Of a DNA stretch of 15,451 bases, positions 6,965 to 15,121 are shown in pieces. The stretch covers positions 1 through 15,451 of the forward strand of contig DASVAP010000081.1 of the NCBI GenBank assembly GCA_036376275.1, given 5' to 3'. Numbering within the stretch: position 1 is the stretch's first letter; every line of letters starts with the position of its first letter. The notes under the pieces are model-generated. The model was not told the DNA's origin. It did no database searches and saw only the letters and a list, made by a program, of their open reading frames with translations. The translations under genes and the position numbers were made by a program. The stretch comes from JABFRZ01 sp036376275 (GTDB lineage: Bacteria; Planctomycetota; UBA1135; GCA-002686595).

Positions 6965-7966
6965 ATGAACAAGAAACTCGTCCTCCTCGGCGCCCTCGGC
7001 GTGGCCAGCGTGCTGGGCACGTCGGTCTTCGGCTTCGCGCTGCTCAGCCCGGCGCGCAAGTGGTTCCAGGGCATCGGCGGCGGTCCCAGCGACCTGCCCG
7101 TCACGTTCCTGGTGAACAGCGCCGGCGAGGAGTCCGTCAACGACTCCGACAACGGCGTGACGGCCTGCCGCAACGCGATCGCGGAGTGGGAAGGCGAGGT
7201 GTCGGCCAACCTGGTCAGCACCGGCACCACCTCCTCGAACGCGGTCGGCAACGACGGTGTCAACGTCGTCTCCTTCAACGACCCGGCCAACATCGTGCGC
7301 AACGCGATCGCGGTCACGCTCGTGGGCTTCTACACCTCGAGCCAGACGGAGGTCGTCAACGGCATCTCCTTCGGCCGCTTCCTGGACGCCGACATGTCCT
7401 TCTCGAAGCGCCTGACGTTCACGACGCAGGCCATCGGGAGCTGCAGCGGCAGCTACGACATCGAGGCCGTGCAGACGCACGAGGCCGGCCACGCCCTCGG
7501 GCTCGGCCACTCGGGCGTCGCCTCGGCCCTGATGGCGCCCTCGATCTCCGCCTGCACCTTCAAGCGCATCGCGGCGGACGACCACGCCGGGATCAACACG
7601 ATCTACACCCCCGGCTTCGGCGGGGGCGGCGGTTGCACGGCCACCGAGTCGCGCCTGGGCTCGCTCTCCTGCAGCGCGCCCTCCAGCGGGCCGAACTGCA
7701 TGGTCGTGAGCGCCACCGTGGTCGACAACTGCGGCAACGGCGTCTCGGGCGCCAGCGTCACGGTGCAGCTCAGCGGCAACACCGGCGACGTCCTGACCGG
7801 CTCGGCCAGCACCAACGGGAGCGGGGCGGTCAGCTTCGGCCTGCGCTGCCGCGACGCGGCCAGCACGACCTACACGGTCACGGTCACGGGCATCAGCGCC
7901 TCCCCGGCGTGGGACTCCAACGACGCGGGCAACGCGCCGAACCCCATCGTCTGCAACACGCGCTGA
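6965..7966 (+). CDS. Secreted matrixin-type zinc metalloprotease with C-terminal Ig-like domain
   Basis: The 333-aa protein starts with a basic n-region and hydrophobic stretch (MNKKLVLLGALGVASVLG), a signal peptide or membrane anchor. The catalytic domain (about 45-215) contains HEAGHALGLGHS (172-183): zinc ligands H172, H176 and H182, catalytic E173, with a Met-turn at M190 (SALMAPS). ADDHAGINTIY (204-214) is the usual end of a matrixin-like catalytic domain. After a glycine linker (219-223) a Cys-containing domain (about 224-330) reads VSATVVDNCGNGVSGASVTV, resembling bacterial Ig-like (Big_1/invasin) repeats. The ATG at 6965 follows AAGGAG at 7 nt spacing and lies 14 nt after the upstream partner gene. 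A perfect hairpin 20 nt past the stop ends the unit. No pro-peptide cysteine switch is evident. Substrate unknown; it probably cleaves extracellular or surface proteins. Confidence 0.92.
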   Translation: MNKKLVLLGALGVASVLGTSVFGFALLSPARKWFQGIGGGPSDLPVTFLVNSAGEESVNDSDNGVTACRNAIAEWEGEVSANLVSTGTTSSNAVGNDGVNVVSFNDPANIVRNAIAVTLVGFYTSSQTEVVNGISFGRFLDADMSFSKRLTFTTQAIGSCSGSYDIEAVQTHEAGHALGLGHSGVASALMAPSISACTFKRIAADDHAGINTIYTPGFGGGGGCTATESRLGSLSCSAPSSGPNCMVVSATVVDNCGNGVSGASVTVQLSGNTGDVLTGSASTNGSGAVSFGLRCRDAASTTYTVTVTGISASPAWDSNDAGNAPNPIVCNTR

Positions 7967-7985
7967 GCGCGCGCGGCTTCCCTGC

Positions 7986-8019
7986 GCGGGCCGGTGGAGC
8001 ACGGGCTCCACCGGCCCGC
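7986..8019 (+). terminator. Strong hairpin terminator after the matrixin gene
   Basis: There is a perfect 15-bp inverted repeat (7986-8000 and 8005-8019) with a 4-nt loop ACGG, starting 20 nt after the matrixin stop codon. It is followed by CGTCCTTCC rather than a T-run. It is the longest perfect hairpin I see in the window and should end the 6357-7966 transcript. Confidence 0.75.
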
Positions 8020-8082
8020 CGTCCTTCCGGAACCGGCGCGCCTCGCCCAGCACCGCGCCCGCTTCGTGGCGCGCCCGCTCCT

Positions 8083-8118
8083 CACGGCCGTCACAGGGAC
8101 CGCAGGCCCGCGGCCGTG
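8083..8118. other. Hairpin in the gap before the second FG-GAP gene
   Basis: CACGGCCG (8083-8090) and CGGCCGTG (8111-8118) form an 8-bp stem with a 20-nt loop. The gap 7967-8227 otherwise holds only the terminator and signals for the next gene. Function unclear; it may lie upstream of the transcript start. Confidence 0.3.
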
Positions 8119-8150
8119 GAGAGGGGGACCGGGTCCTGCCATAGGAGCGA

Positions 8151-8156
8151 TAGGAT
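8151..8156 (+). promoter_or_regulatory. Possible -10 hexamer TAGGAT for the second FG-GAP gene
   Basis: This is the same hexamer as before sfsA, but 71 nt upstream of the start at 8228, giving a leader of about 65 nt. No -35 is evident. The assignment is weak, because TAGGAG a few bases earlier is a similar partial match. Confidence 0.25.
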
Positions 8157-8227
8157 GGCGCCAACGAATCCAGGGTCAGGGCCCTCTGTTTCGATGTGAG
8201 TCCCGCTAGCCCCAGGGGAGGTAACCA

Positions 8228-9544
8228 TTGAAGCCCTCGTTCCACCCTCCTCGTTCCCTGGCCGCGCCCGTCGCGTGCCTCGGGACCCTGGCCCTGCTCG
8301 TCGGCTCGGCCTCGGCGCAGCGCGCGTGGCCCGAGCCCGAGCCGCGCACGCTCGGGGGTGGCCTCGGGCTCGTGCCGGGCGATGGCTTCGGGGCCTCGGT
8401 GGCGCCGCTGGGCGACTTCGACGGGAACGGCGTGCCGGACCTGATCGTCACCGCCCCCGGGGACCCGGACGGCGGCGCGGTGTGGCTGCTGATGCTCGGA
8501 CGCACTGGGCGCGTGCTCGACGCGCGCAAGATCTCCGACACGCAGGGCGGCTTCACGGGCGACCTGGCGGGCTGCGGTTGCACGTTCGTCGCGGCCGATC
8601 GCATCGGCGACGTGGACGGGGACGGGGTGACGGACCTGATCGTCGGCTCGCCGCAGGACTTCGGCGGGCCGCCCGGGAGCGCGTGGGTGCTCTTCCTGAA
8701 CGCCGATGGCACGGTCAAGGGCCACGTACGCATCGGCCAGGCGAGCGGCGGCTTCGCCGGGATGCCGGAGGAGTACTTCGGCCTGGCCGTCACCGGGCTC
8801 GGCGACCTCGACGGCGACGGCACGCCCGACGTTGCGGTCGGCGGCGCGCTCGGCGCCTGGATCCTGTTCCTCGAGCCGAGCGGGAACGTGCGCGACCAGC
8901 GGCTGCTCCAGCCCGGCGTGAACGGCTTCCCGGTCCTGTCCTATCCGATCTTCCTGTTCGGCCTCGCGCTCGACGCGCTCGGCGACTTCGACGGGGACGG
9001 GACCCTGGACCTGGTGCTCACCGGCGAAGAGTGGATGTTCGAGGGTCAGATCGGGCACGTGTTCCTCGTGCTGCTCCACGCCGACGGGACGTTGAAGGGC
9101 GTCCACGACATCGCCTCGAGCGACCTCGGGATCTGGCCCGTGGAGACCTGCCCGATCTGGTATGGCGACAACTTCTTCGGCCGCGCCGTCGCCGCCCTCG
9201 GCGACGTGGATGGCGACGGCGTGGTGGACCTCGGCGTCGGCGCGCCCTATCCCGGCCCGGACGGCTGCTGCACGGACGCCGGCGGGGCCTGGATCCTGAA
9301 GCTGCGCGCGAACGGGACGGTCCGGAGCCGGCGCGAGATCACGCTGGACTCGCCGCCCTACCACCTGACGATGCACCCGCTGGACGCCTTCGGCGCGGCC
9401 CTGGCCTCGCCCGGCGACCTGGACGGCGACGGCCGCCTCGAGCTGGCGGTCGGCGCGCCGCGCAGCCACGGCCTCCCCGACTGCGACTACGGGTTCGTGG
9501 ATTCGCCGCGCGGCTCGGTGCGCGTGCTGTTCCGCCTGCCCTGA
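8228..9544 (+). CDS. Secreted FG-GAP (integrin-alpha-like) beta-propeller protein
   Basis: The 438-aa protein has a signal peptide (about 1-30, ending SASA-Q). It has six FG-GAP blades of the form FGxxVxxLGDxDGDGxxDLxVGAP, at about 54-77, 119-142, 184-206, 244-266, 317-340 and 388-411. Calcium-loop acidic residues are intact in almost all of them; the last ends RLELAVGAP. Spacing of 50-75 residues fits one propeller, with a seventh blade probably closed by the N- and C-terminal strands. Unlike the 889-aa propeller at 3323-5992 it lacks the C-terminal Gly-rich domain. The start is a TTG at 8228, supported by AGGGGAGGT ending 5 nt upstream and by the signal peptide starting there; there is no nearby ATG. 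It is probably monocistronic, after the strong terminator at 7986-8019. Ligand unknown; such propellers usually bind proteins or glycans outside the cell. Confidence 0.9.
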   Translation: MKPSFHPPRSLAAPVACLGTLALLVGSASAQRAWPEPEPRTLGGGLGLVPGDGFGASVAPLGDFDGNGVPDLIVTAPGDPDGGAVWLLMLGRTGRVLDARKISDTQGGFTGDLAGCGCTFVAADRIGDVDGDGVTDLIVGSPQDFGGPPGSAWVLFLNADGTVKGHVRIGQASGGFAGMPEEYFGLAVTGLGDLDGDGTPDVAVGGALGAWILFLEPSGNVRDQRLLQPGVNGFPVLSYPIFLFGLALDALGDFDGDGTLDLVLTGEEWMFEGQIGHVFLVLLHADGTLKGVHDIASSDLGIWPVETCPIWYGDNFFGRAVAALGDVDGDGVVDLGVGAPYPGPDGCCTDAGGAWILKLRANGTVRSRREITLDSPPYHLTMHPLDAFGAALASPGDLDGDGRLELAVGAPRSHGLPDCDYGFVDSPRGSVRVLFRLP

Positions 9545-9577
9545 GGACGATCCCGGCCCCGCCCGTGAAGTGGCCGC

Positions 9578-9583
9578 TATCCT
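9578..9583 (+). promoter_or_regulatory. -10 hexamer TATCCT, leaderless-type promoter of the DUF2007 gene
   Basis: TATCCT ends 7 nt before the ATG at 9591, with no ribosome binding site between. It decides the start: the GTG at 9570 lies upstream of the hexamer and would be outside the transcript. Confidence 0.5.
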
Positions 9584-9590
9584 CGGCTCC

Positions 9591-9947
9591 ATGACCGCCG
9601 ACAACGCCCTGCTCTACCGGGCCCAGGACCGGATGGAGGCGAACCTGCTCGCCGAGGCCCTCGAATCGGCGGGGATCCCGGTGGTCCTGGCCGGAGGAGC
9701 CGCGCCGCTCCTGTTCGGCGAGGTCGGAGCGCGCGAGGCCTTCGGCACGGACCTGTGGGTTCCACGCGGGGACCTCGTGCGCGGACGAGAGGTGATCGTC
9801 GAGCTGCAGGCCCGGCGTGGACGCCAGGGCGCGAGCGAGCCCTGGACCTGCGCGAGCTGCGGCACGCGCGGCGAGCCGGGCTTCGCCCGCTGCTGGAGCT
9901 GCGGCGCCGAGCGCGCCGGCGCCGGAGAGTCGCGACCGGAGCCCTGA
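9591..9947 (+). CDS. DUF2007-type small protein with C-terminal zinc finger
   Basis: The 118-aa cytoplasmic protein opens with ALLYRAQDRMEANLLAEALESAGIPVVL (about 6-33). This matches the DUF2007 'putative signal transducing protein' pattern, where a short beta-alpha-beta unit is followed by a variable loop and LWVPRGDLVRGREVI (55-69). The C-terminus carries C87-x2-C90-x10-C101-x2-C104 (WTCASCGTRGEPGFARCWSCG), a RanBP2-type/zinc-ribbon finger, as in some DUF2007 proteins annotated with an additional zinc ribbon. Function is unknown; a ligand- or protein-binding regulatory role is inferred. The ATG at 9591 is preferred over the GTG at 9570 because a TATCCT box lies between them. The stop codon falls in a palindrome shared with the end of htpG. 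Confidence 0.8.
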   Translation: MTADNALLYRAQDRMEANLLAEALESAGIPVVLAGGAAPLLFGEVGAREAFGTDLWVPRGDLVRGREVIVELQARRGRQGASEPWTCASCGTRGEPGFARCWSCGAERAGAGESRPEP

Positions 9948-9956
9948 GCGGGCCGC

Positions 9957-9960
<4 letters not shown>
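9944..9960. terminator. Palindrome holding both stop codons of convergent genes
   Basis: CTGAGCGGGCCGCTCAG is a perfect palindrome around one central base. It includes the TGA of the DUF2007 gene (9945-9947) and, on the other strand, the TGA of htpG (9957-9959). As RNA it forms a 7-bp stem with a 3-nt loop on either strand. It may act as a short bidirectional terminator or 3'-end protection; there is no T-run. Confidence 0.4.
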
Positions 9961-11873
<1,913 letters not shown>

Positions 11874-11980
11874 GGCATTCGATCGAGCGTGGGTCCGGAG
11901 CCCCGTTCGGGGGGCGAACAGGATCGCGGCGCGGGCCCGGACGCGCAAGCCGGGCCCGCCCGGGTCCGCGCAGCGCGTGC

Positions 11981-11986
11981 TAGGCT
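11981..11986 (+). promoter_or_regulatory. -10 hexamer TAGGCT for the M29-like gene
   Basis: TAGGCT ends 15 nt before the ATG at 12002, predicting a leader of only about 8-10 nt, too short for a normal ribosome binding site. The hexamer is identical to that before the thioredoxin-like gene at 15122. Confidence 0.4.
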
Positions 11987-12001
11987 CCCGGTGAACGCCG
12001 C

Positions 12002-13063
12002 ATGCCTTCCACGAGTCGAGGACAGCCGTCCACGGATGGTCTGGTCGAGCGCGCCGCGCGCCACCTCGGCGATGTCCTGGCGCAGGCGATCGAGCATCCG
12101 CCCGGGGCGGCGGCGCTGGTCGTGTGGGACGGAGGCAGCGCGCTGGCGCGGCTCCTCACCGCCGCCTACCGGCGCTGCCTGCCGGCGGCGACCTTCCTGG
12201 AGTTCGACGCCCTGCCGCCGGCCGAGATCCTGGCCGCCTTCGAGCGCCTCGCGCCGCGCGACCTGGTGGTCCTGATCCAGTCGACCAGCTTCCGCCTGGA
12301 CGCCTACCGCATCCGCCTGGAGCTCTTCCGGCGCGGCCTGGCGGTGATCGAGCACCCGCACCTCGCGCGCATGAGCGGGCCCGACGTCCCGCTCTACGTC
12401 GAGGCCCTGGCCTACGACCGCGCCTACTTCCGCGGCGTCGGCGCGGCCCTGAAGGAGCGCATCGACCGCGCGCGCACGGCCGTGATCGAGGGCGGCGGCG
12501 AGCGCCTGGTGTTCTCCGGCGGCCTGGAGCCCGCCAAGCGCAACGTCGGCGACTACCGCGAGCTGCCGAACCGCGGCGGCCAGTTCCCGATCGGCGAGGT
12601 CTTCACCGAGTCCCGCGCGCTCGCGGCCGTGGACGGGCGCGTGCGCGTGGCCTTCTTCGGCAACCGGCGCTTCGAGGTCGAGCGCGCCGAGCCGCCCGTC
12701 ACGCTGGTCGTCGAGCGCGGCCGCGTCACCGACGCGCTCGACGCAACGCCCGAGCTCGAGGCCGTCCTGGCCGCGATCCGCGCCGACGAGGGCGAGGTGC
12801 GCGTGCGCGAGCTGGGCTTCGGTCTGAACCGCGCGCTCTCCCCCACGCGCGTCCTGCGCGACATCGGCACCTTCGAGCGCATGTGCGGCGTGCACCTCTC
12901 GCTGGGCGCCAAGCACGCCAGCTACGCCAAGGCGGAGATCGACCGGAGCCGCGCCCGCCACCACGTCGACGTGTTCCTGGACGCCGAGGCGGTCTGGCTG
13001 GACGACGAGCGCGTGTTCTCGGCCGGGGCCTGGCGGGTGGGCACCGGCGATCCGGGTTCCTGA
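12002..13063 (+). CDS. M29-like (thermophilic-type) aminopeptidase
   Basis: This 353-aa cytoplasmic protein shows no signal peptide or membrane segment. The C-terminal half matches the aminopeptidase T/PepS (M29) pattern. PIGEVFTE (197-204) has E199; VRELGFGLN (268-276) has E270; MCGVHLSLG (294-302) has H298; and RHHVDVFL (319-326) has H320/H321 and D323. These are the positions where M29 enzymes bind two metal ions, so the metal site looks complete. The N-terminal half (about 15-180) has alternating helix/strand character as in M29 but weaker recognisable identity. Length is slightly below the usual 370-410. Expected activity is release of N-terminal amino acids; specificity cannot be read. 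It is divergent from htpG and convergent with the phospholipase D gene. The assignment rests on ligand motifs rather than overall similarity, so a non-peptidase relative is possible. Confidence 0.75.
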   Translation: MPSTSRGQPSTDGLVERAARHLGDVLAQAIEHPPGAAALVVWDGGSALARLLTAAYRRCLPAATFLEFDALPPAEILAAFERLAPRDLVVLIQSTSFRLDAYRIRLELFRRGLAVIEHPHLARMSGPDVPLYVEALAYDRAYFRGVGAALKERIDRARTAVIEGGGERLVFSGGLEPAKRNVGDYRELPNRGGQFPIGEVFTESRALAAVDGRVRVAFFGNRRFEVERAEPPVTLVVERGRVTDALDATPELEAVLAAIRADEGEVRVRELGFGLNRALSPTRVLRDIGTFERMCGVHLSLGAKHASYAKAEIDRSRARHHVDVFLDAEAVWLDDERVFSAGAWRVGTGDPGS

Positions 13064-13071
13064 GCGCTCGA

Positions 13072-13085
13072 CGGACCGGCGTCCG
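13072..13085 (+). terminator. Small hairpin between convergent genes
   Basis: CGGAC-CGGC-GTCCG is a 5-bp stem with a 4-nt loop in the 34-nt gap between the M29-like and phospholipase D genes. It is the only structure there; weak on its own. Confidence 0.3.
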
Positions 13086-13097
13086 GGCGGCAGGAGC

Positions 13098-14678
13098 TCA
13101 GATCTGGCTCTCGATCGGCAGCCAGCCCAGGCACCAGACGCGGAAGCGCTGCCAGGCGCTGGTGTCGGGCTCGCTCGTGCGGCGCATGGGGACCCCCTCG
13201 TCCATGGCCTCCCACACGAGGTCGCCGTCCTCGTCCAGCGAGAGGCGCCAGCTCAGCTCGGGCGAGGTGGCGCGCTCGAAGCTCGCCACGACCTCGGCCG
13301 CGAGGTCCTCGCTCGCCACCACGACCCCGAGCTCGGTGTTCAGGTCCACCGAGCGCGGGTCGAGGTTGAGCGAGCCGACGAACACGCGCCGGCGGTCGTA
13401 GACGAAGGTCTTGGCGTGCAGGCTCGCCCCCGACGAGCCGAACAGACCGGCCTTGCGGGCCTGCTCGAGCGCGGCCCCGCGCGGCCGGAGCTCGTACAGC
13501 TCGACCCCGCCGGCCAGGAGCTCGTGCCGGTAGCGCTTGTAGCCCGCGTGCACGATGGGCACGTCCGTGGCCGCGAGGGCATTCGTCAGCACCACCACGC
13601 GCACCCCCGCGCGCACGAGCCCGACCAGGTGCGCGACGCCCTTGTCCCCGGGCACGAAGTAGGGCGAGGAGATCAGCAGCTCGCGCTCGGGCCGACCCAG
13701 GTAGGGCTCGGCGCGCCGGATGAGCAGCGTGGCCTCGATCTCGTCGCCGAAGGCCACGACCTTCTCCGGCAGATCCGCCACGGCGTGGGCGCTGGCCCAG
13801 AAGGCGGACGCCTCGCCACGGGTGAGCTGCTCCAGCAGCGCCGCGCCACGCAGGCGATCGGCGTAGGCTCCGCCCGCCTGTGCGGCGACGTGCGCCTCGA
13901 GCTCCACGCGCAGGGCCTCCAGCGCGGCCGTGTCGCGCCGCAGGCGCTTCCAGGCCACGACGCCCACGGCGTACGGGCTGTTCCAGTACTGGTCGAAGCT
14001 CTCGCCCAGCTCCTGCGCGACCGGCCCGCCGACGAGCAGGTCGTAGTCCGCGAAGTTCACGCCCTCGGCCGCGTCGAAGTACTCGTCGCCCACGTTGCGG
14101 CCGCCGACCACGCCGGCGATCCCGTCCACCGCCAGCAGCTTGTTGTGCATGCGGTGGTTGATGCGCCGCAACCGTCCGACCGAGTCGAGCGCGCGCGCGA
14201 GCTTCGGCAGCGGTCCACGGGCGAGCGGGTTGAAGTAGCGCACCTCGATGTCGGGGTGCACGTCGAGGGCCGGCATCCAGGCGTCCAGATCCGGCGAGCC
14301 GAGGTCGTCCACCAGCACGCGCACGCGCACGCCGCGCTCGGCCGCCGCCAGGAGGCGCGCGACGACCAGCTTGCCGGTCACGTCGTCGTGCAGGATGTAG
14401 TACTGGAAGTCGATCGCGCGCTCGGCCCGCTCGATCAGGACCAGGCGCGCAGCCAGCGCGTCGAGCCCCGAGGGCAGGGGGTAGAGGACCGAGAGCCCCG
14501 GGCGCTTCGCGGCCTGCTCGGCCACGTGCTTTCCGAGGGTCGTCTCCTCCGGCCGCGCCCAGGCGTGGCTCTCCTCCGGGCGCCAGCTCCGGCTCGGGTA
14601 GACGCAGCCTGACGCGGACGCGAGAGCGAGCACCCAGGCCGCCGTGCGCGGCGGGTGCCAGGCTCGCGGTGACCCCAT
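13098..14678 (-). CDS. Phospholipase D / cardiolipin synthase C-like lipoprotein
   Basis: The 526-aa protein contains two HKD motifs: H178-N-K180 with D185 (HNKLLAVD), followed by GGRNVGDEYFD; and H421-A-K423 with D428 (HAKTFVYD), followed by GSLNLDPRS. Two HKD halves in one chain are typical of bacterial cardiolipin synthases of the ClsC/YmdC type, which join two phospholipids or transfer phosphatidyl groups. The N-terminus (MGSPRAWHPPRTAAWVLALASASGC) is a signal sequence with a lipobox-like ASGC; Cys25 would be lipidated, placing the enzyme on the outer face of a membrane. I chose the ATG at 14678 rather than the upstream one at 14804 because the lipoprotein signal starts there and a TATCCT box lies 7 nt before it; the longer form adds 42 Arg-rich residues. 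The C-terminus WLPIESQI resembles ClsC ends. It could instead be a general phospholipase D. Confidence 0.9.
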   Translation of the reverse strand: MGSPRAWHPPRTAAWVLALASASGCVYPSRSWRPEESHAWARPEETTLGKHVAEQAAKRPGLSVLYPLPSGLDALAARLVLIERAERAIDFQYYILHDDVTGKLVVARLLAAAERGVRVRVLVDDLGSPDLDAWMPALDVHPDIEVRYFNPLARGPLPKLARALDSVGRLRRINHRMHNKLLAVDGIAGVVGGRNVGDEYFDAAEGVNFADYDLLVGGPVAQELGESFDQYWNSPYAVGVVAWKRLRRDTAALEALRVELEAHVAAQAGGAYADRLRGAALLEQLTRGEASAFWASAHAVADLPEKVVAFGDEIEATLLIRRAEPYLGRPERELLISSPYFVPGDKGVAHLVGLVRAGVRVVVLTNALAATDVPIVHAGYKRYRHELLAGGVELYELRPRGAALEQARKAGLFGSSGASLHAKTFVYDRRRVFVGSLNLDPRSVDLNTELGVVVASEDLAAEVVASFERATSPELSWRLSLDEDGDLVWEAMDEGVPMRRTSEPDTSAWQRFRVWCLGWLPIESQI

Positions 14679-14685
14679 GGCCGCC

Positions 14686-14691
14686 AGGATA
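14686..14691 (-). promoter_or_regulatory. -10 hexamer TATCCT, leaderless-type promoter of the phospholipase D gene
   Basis: On the minus strand TATCCT ends 7 nt before the ATG at 14678, the same hexamer and spacing as at 9578-9583. It supports the shorter start, which independently gives the best lipoprotein signal peptide. Confidence 0.5.
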
Positions 14692-14841
14692 GCGGCCGGT
14701 CGGCCTGCGAATCCGCGGGCGAGCGAGCCGAGGTGCGCGCGACCCGGGAGCCCGTCGCGCGTCCACGTCCGGGACTCCGCGTGCGAATCCTGGGTCTGAC
14801 GCACGGGTGAGCGCCAGGGCGGCCCTCGCTCGCTGGCTCGC

Positions 14842-14970
14842 GAAGGCGAAGGTCCAGCGCAGCCATTCCCTGGGCGCGAACGCGTGCACGATGCCCGCGC
14901 TGTCGTTCACGTAGATCGTGCCGTCGGGTCCGACCGCGCCCGGGTCGCCCGGCGTCGAGGAGCCGAACGA
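14842..14970 (-). pseudogene. Relic of a PQQ-like beta-propeller repeat
   Basis: The 443-bp gap between the divergent genes starting at 14678(-) and 15122 holds no intact gene. On the minus strand, 43 codons read SFGSSTPGDPGAVGPDGTIY then VNDSAGIVHAFAPREWLRWTFAF. The pattern 'AVGxDGTIYV-x-D-x-G-x-hxAF...LRWxF' is that of a PQQ_2 / outer-membrane beta-propeller repeat. Third codon positions within it are almost all G or C, but this bias fades after the final FAF, and upstream the frame runs antisense into the thioredoxin gene. No start signal or further repeats are seen. It looks like one surviving blade of a lost gene. Chance resemblance in a GC-rich gap cannot be excluded. Confidence 0.4.
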
Positions 14971-15011
14971 GCGCCTCGCCCTCCGGCCAGGAGCGCTGGA
15001 CCCCTGAGGTG

Positions 15012-15029
15012 CCGATCCGTGGAGATCGG
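15012..15029. other. Hairpin in the gap before the thioredoxin-like gene
   Basis: CCGATC-CGTGGA-GATCGG is a perfect 6-bp stem with a 6-nt loop. Its arms match the core of the hairpin after the M64 gene (GCCGATC/GATCGGC). It may be a leftover terminator; the rest of 14971-15100 shows nothing I can name. Confidence 0.3.
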
Positions 15030-15106
15030 GCTGGTCCGTCGAGCCCGCTCTCCCTCGCTCGCCCCTGGGCGCCGGTGGGCGGCTGCCCGTGGCGCGCGGA
15101 CCCGGG

Positions 15107-15112
15107 TAGGCT
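15107..15112 (+). promoter_or_regulatory. -10 hexamer TAGGCT, leaderless-type promoter of the thioredoxin-like gene
   Basis: TAGGCT ends 9 nt before the ATG at 15122, with no ribosome binding site between. CTGCCC at 15083-15088 is 18 nt upstream and could be a poor -35. Confidence 0.45.
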
Positions 15113-15121
15113 CTCCGGCCC

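Noticed and set aside
9570..9590. Upstream GTG start for the DUF2007 gene
   Set aside because: It lies before the TATCCT hexamer and would add seven non-conserved residues; the ATG at 9591 is better placed.
6947..9604. Minus-strand open frame of about 885 codons across the matrixin and second FG-GAP genes
   Set aside because: It is antisense to two well-supported genes; its repeat-like content is the reverse of the calcium loops. High GC removes stops.
11901..11919. Overlapping short inverted repeats between htpG and the M29-like gene as a heat-shock operator
   Set aside because: They do not match CIRCE or another named operator, and 5-bp arms are expected by chance in GC-rich DNA.
11874..11948. 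N-terminally extended htpG start
   Set aside because: The extra 25 residues are Arg/Ala-rich and not part of the HtpG family; the standard N-terminus begins at 11873.
14706..14790. Nine-base direct repeat TGCGAATCC (14706-14714 and 14782-14790)
   Set aside because: It is too short to support a mobile-element target duplication, and nothing transposon-like lies between the copies.
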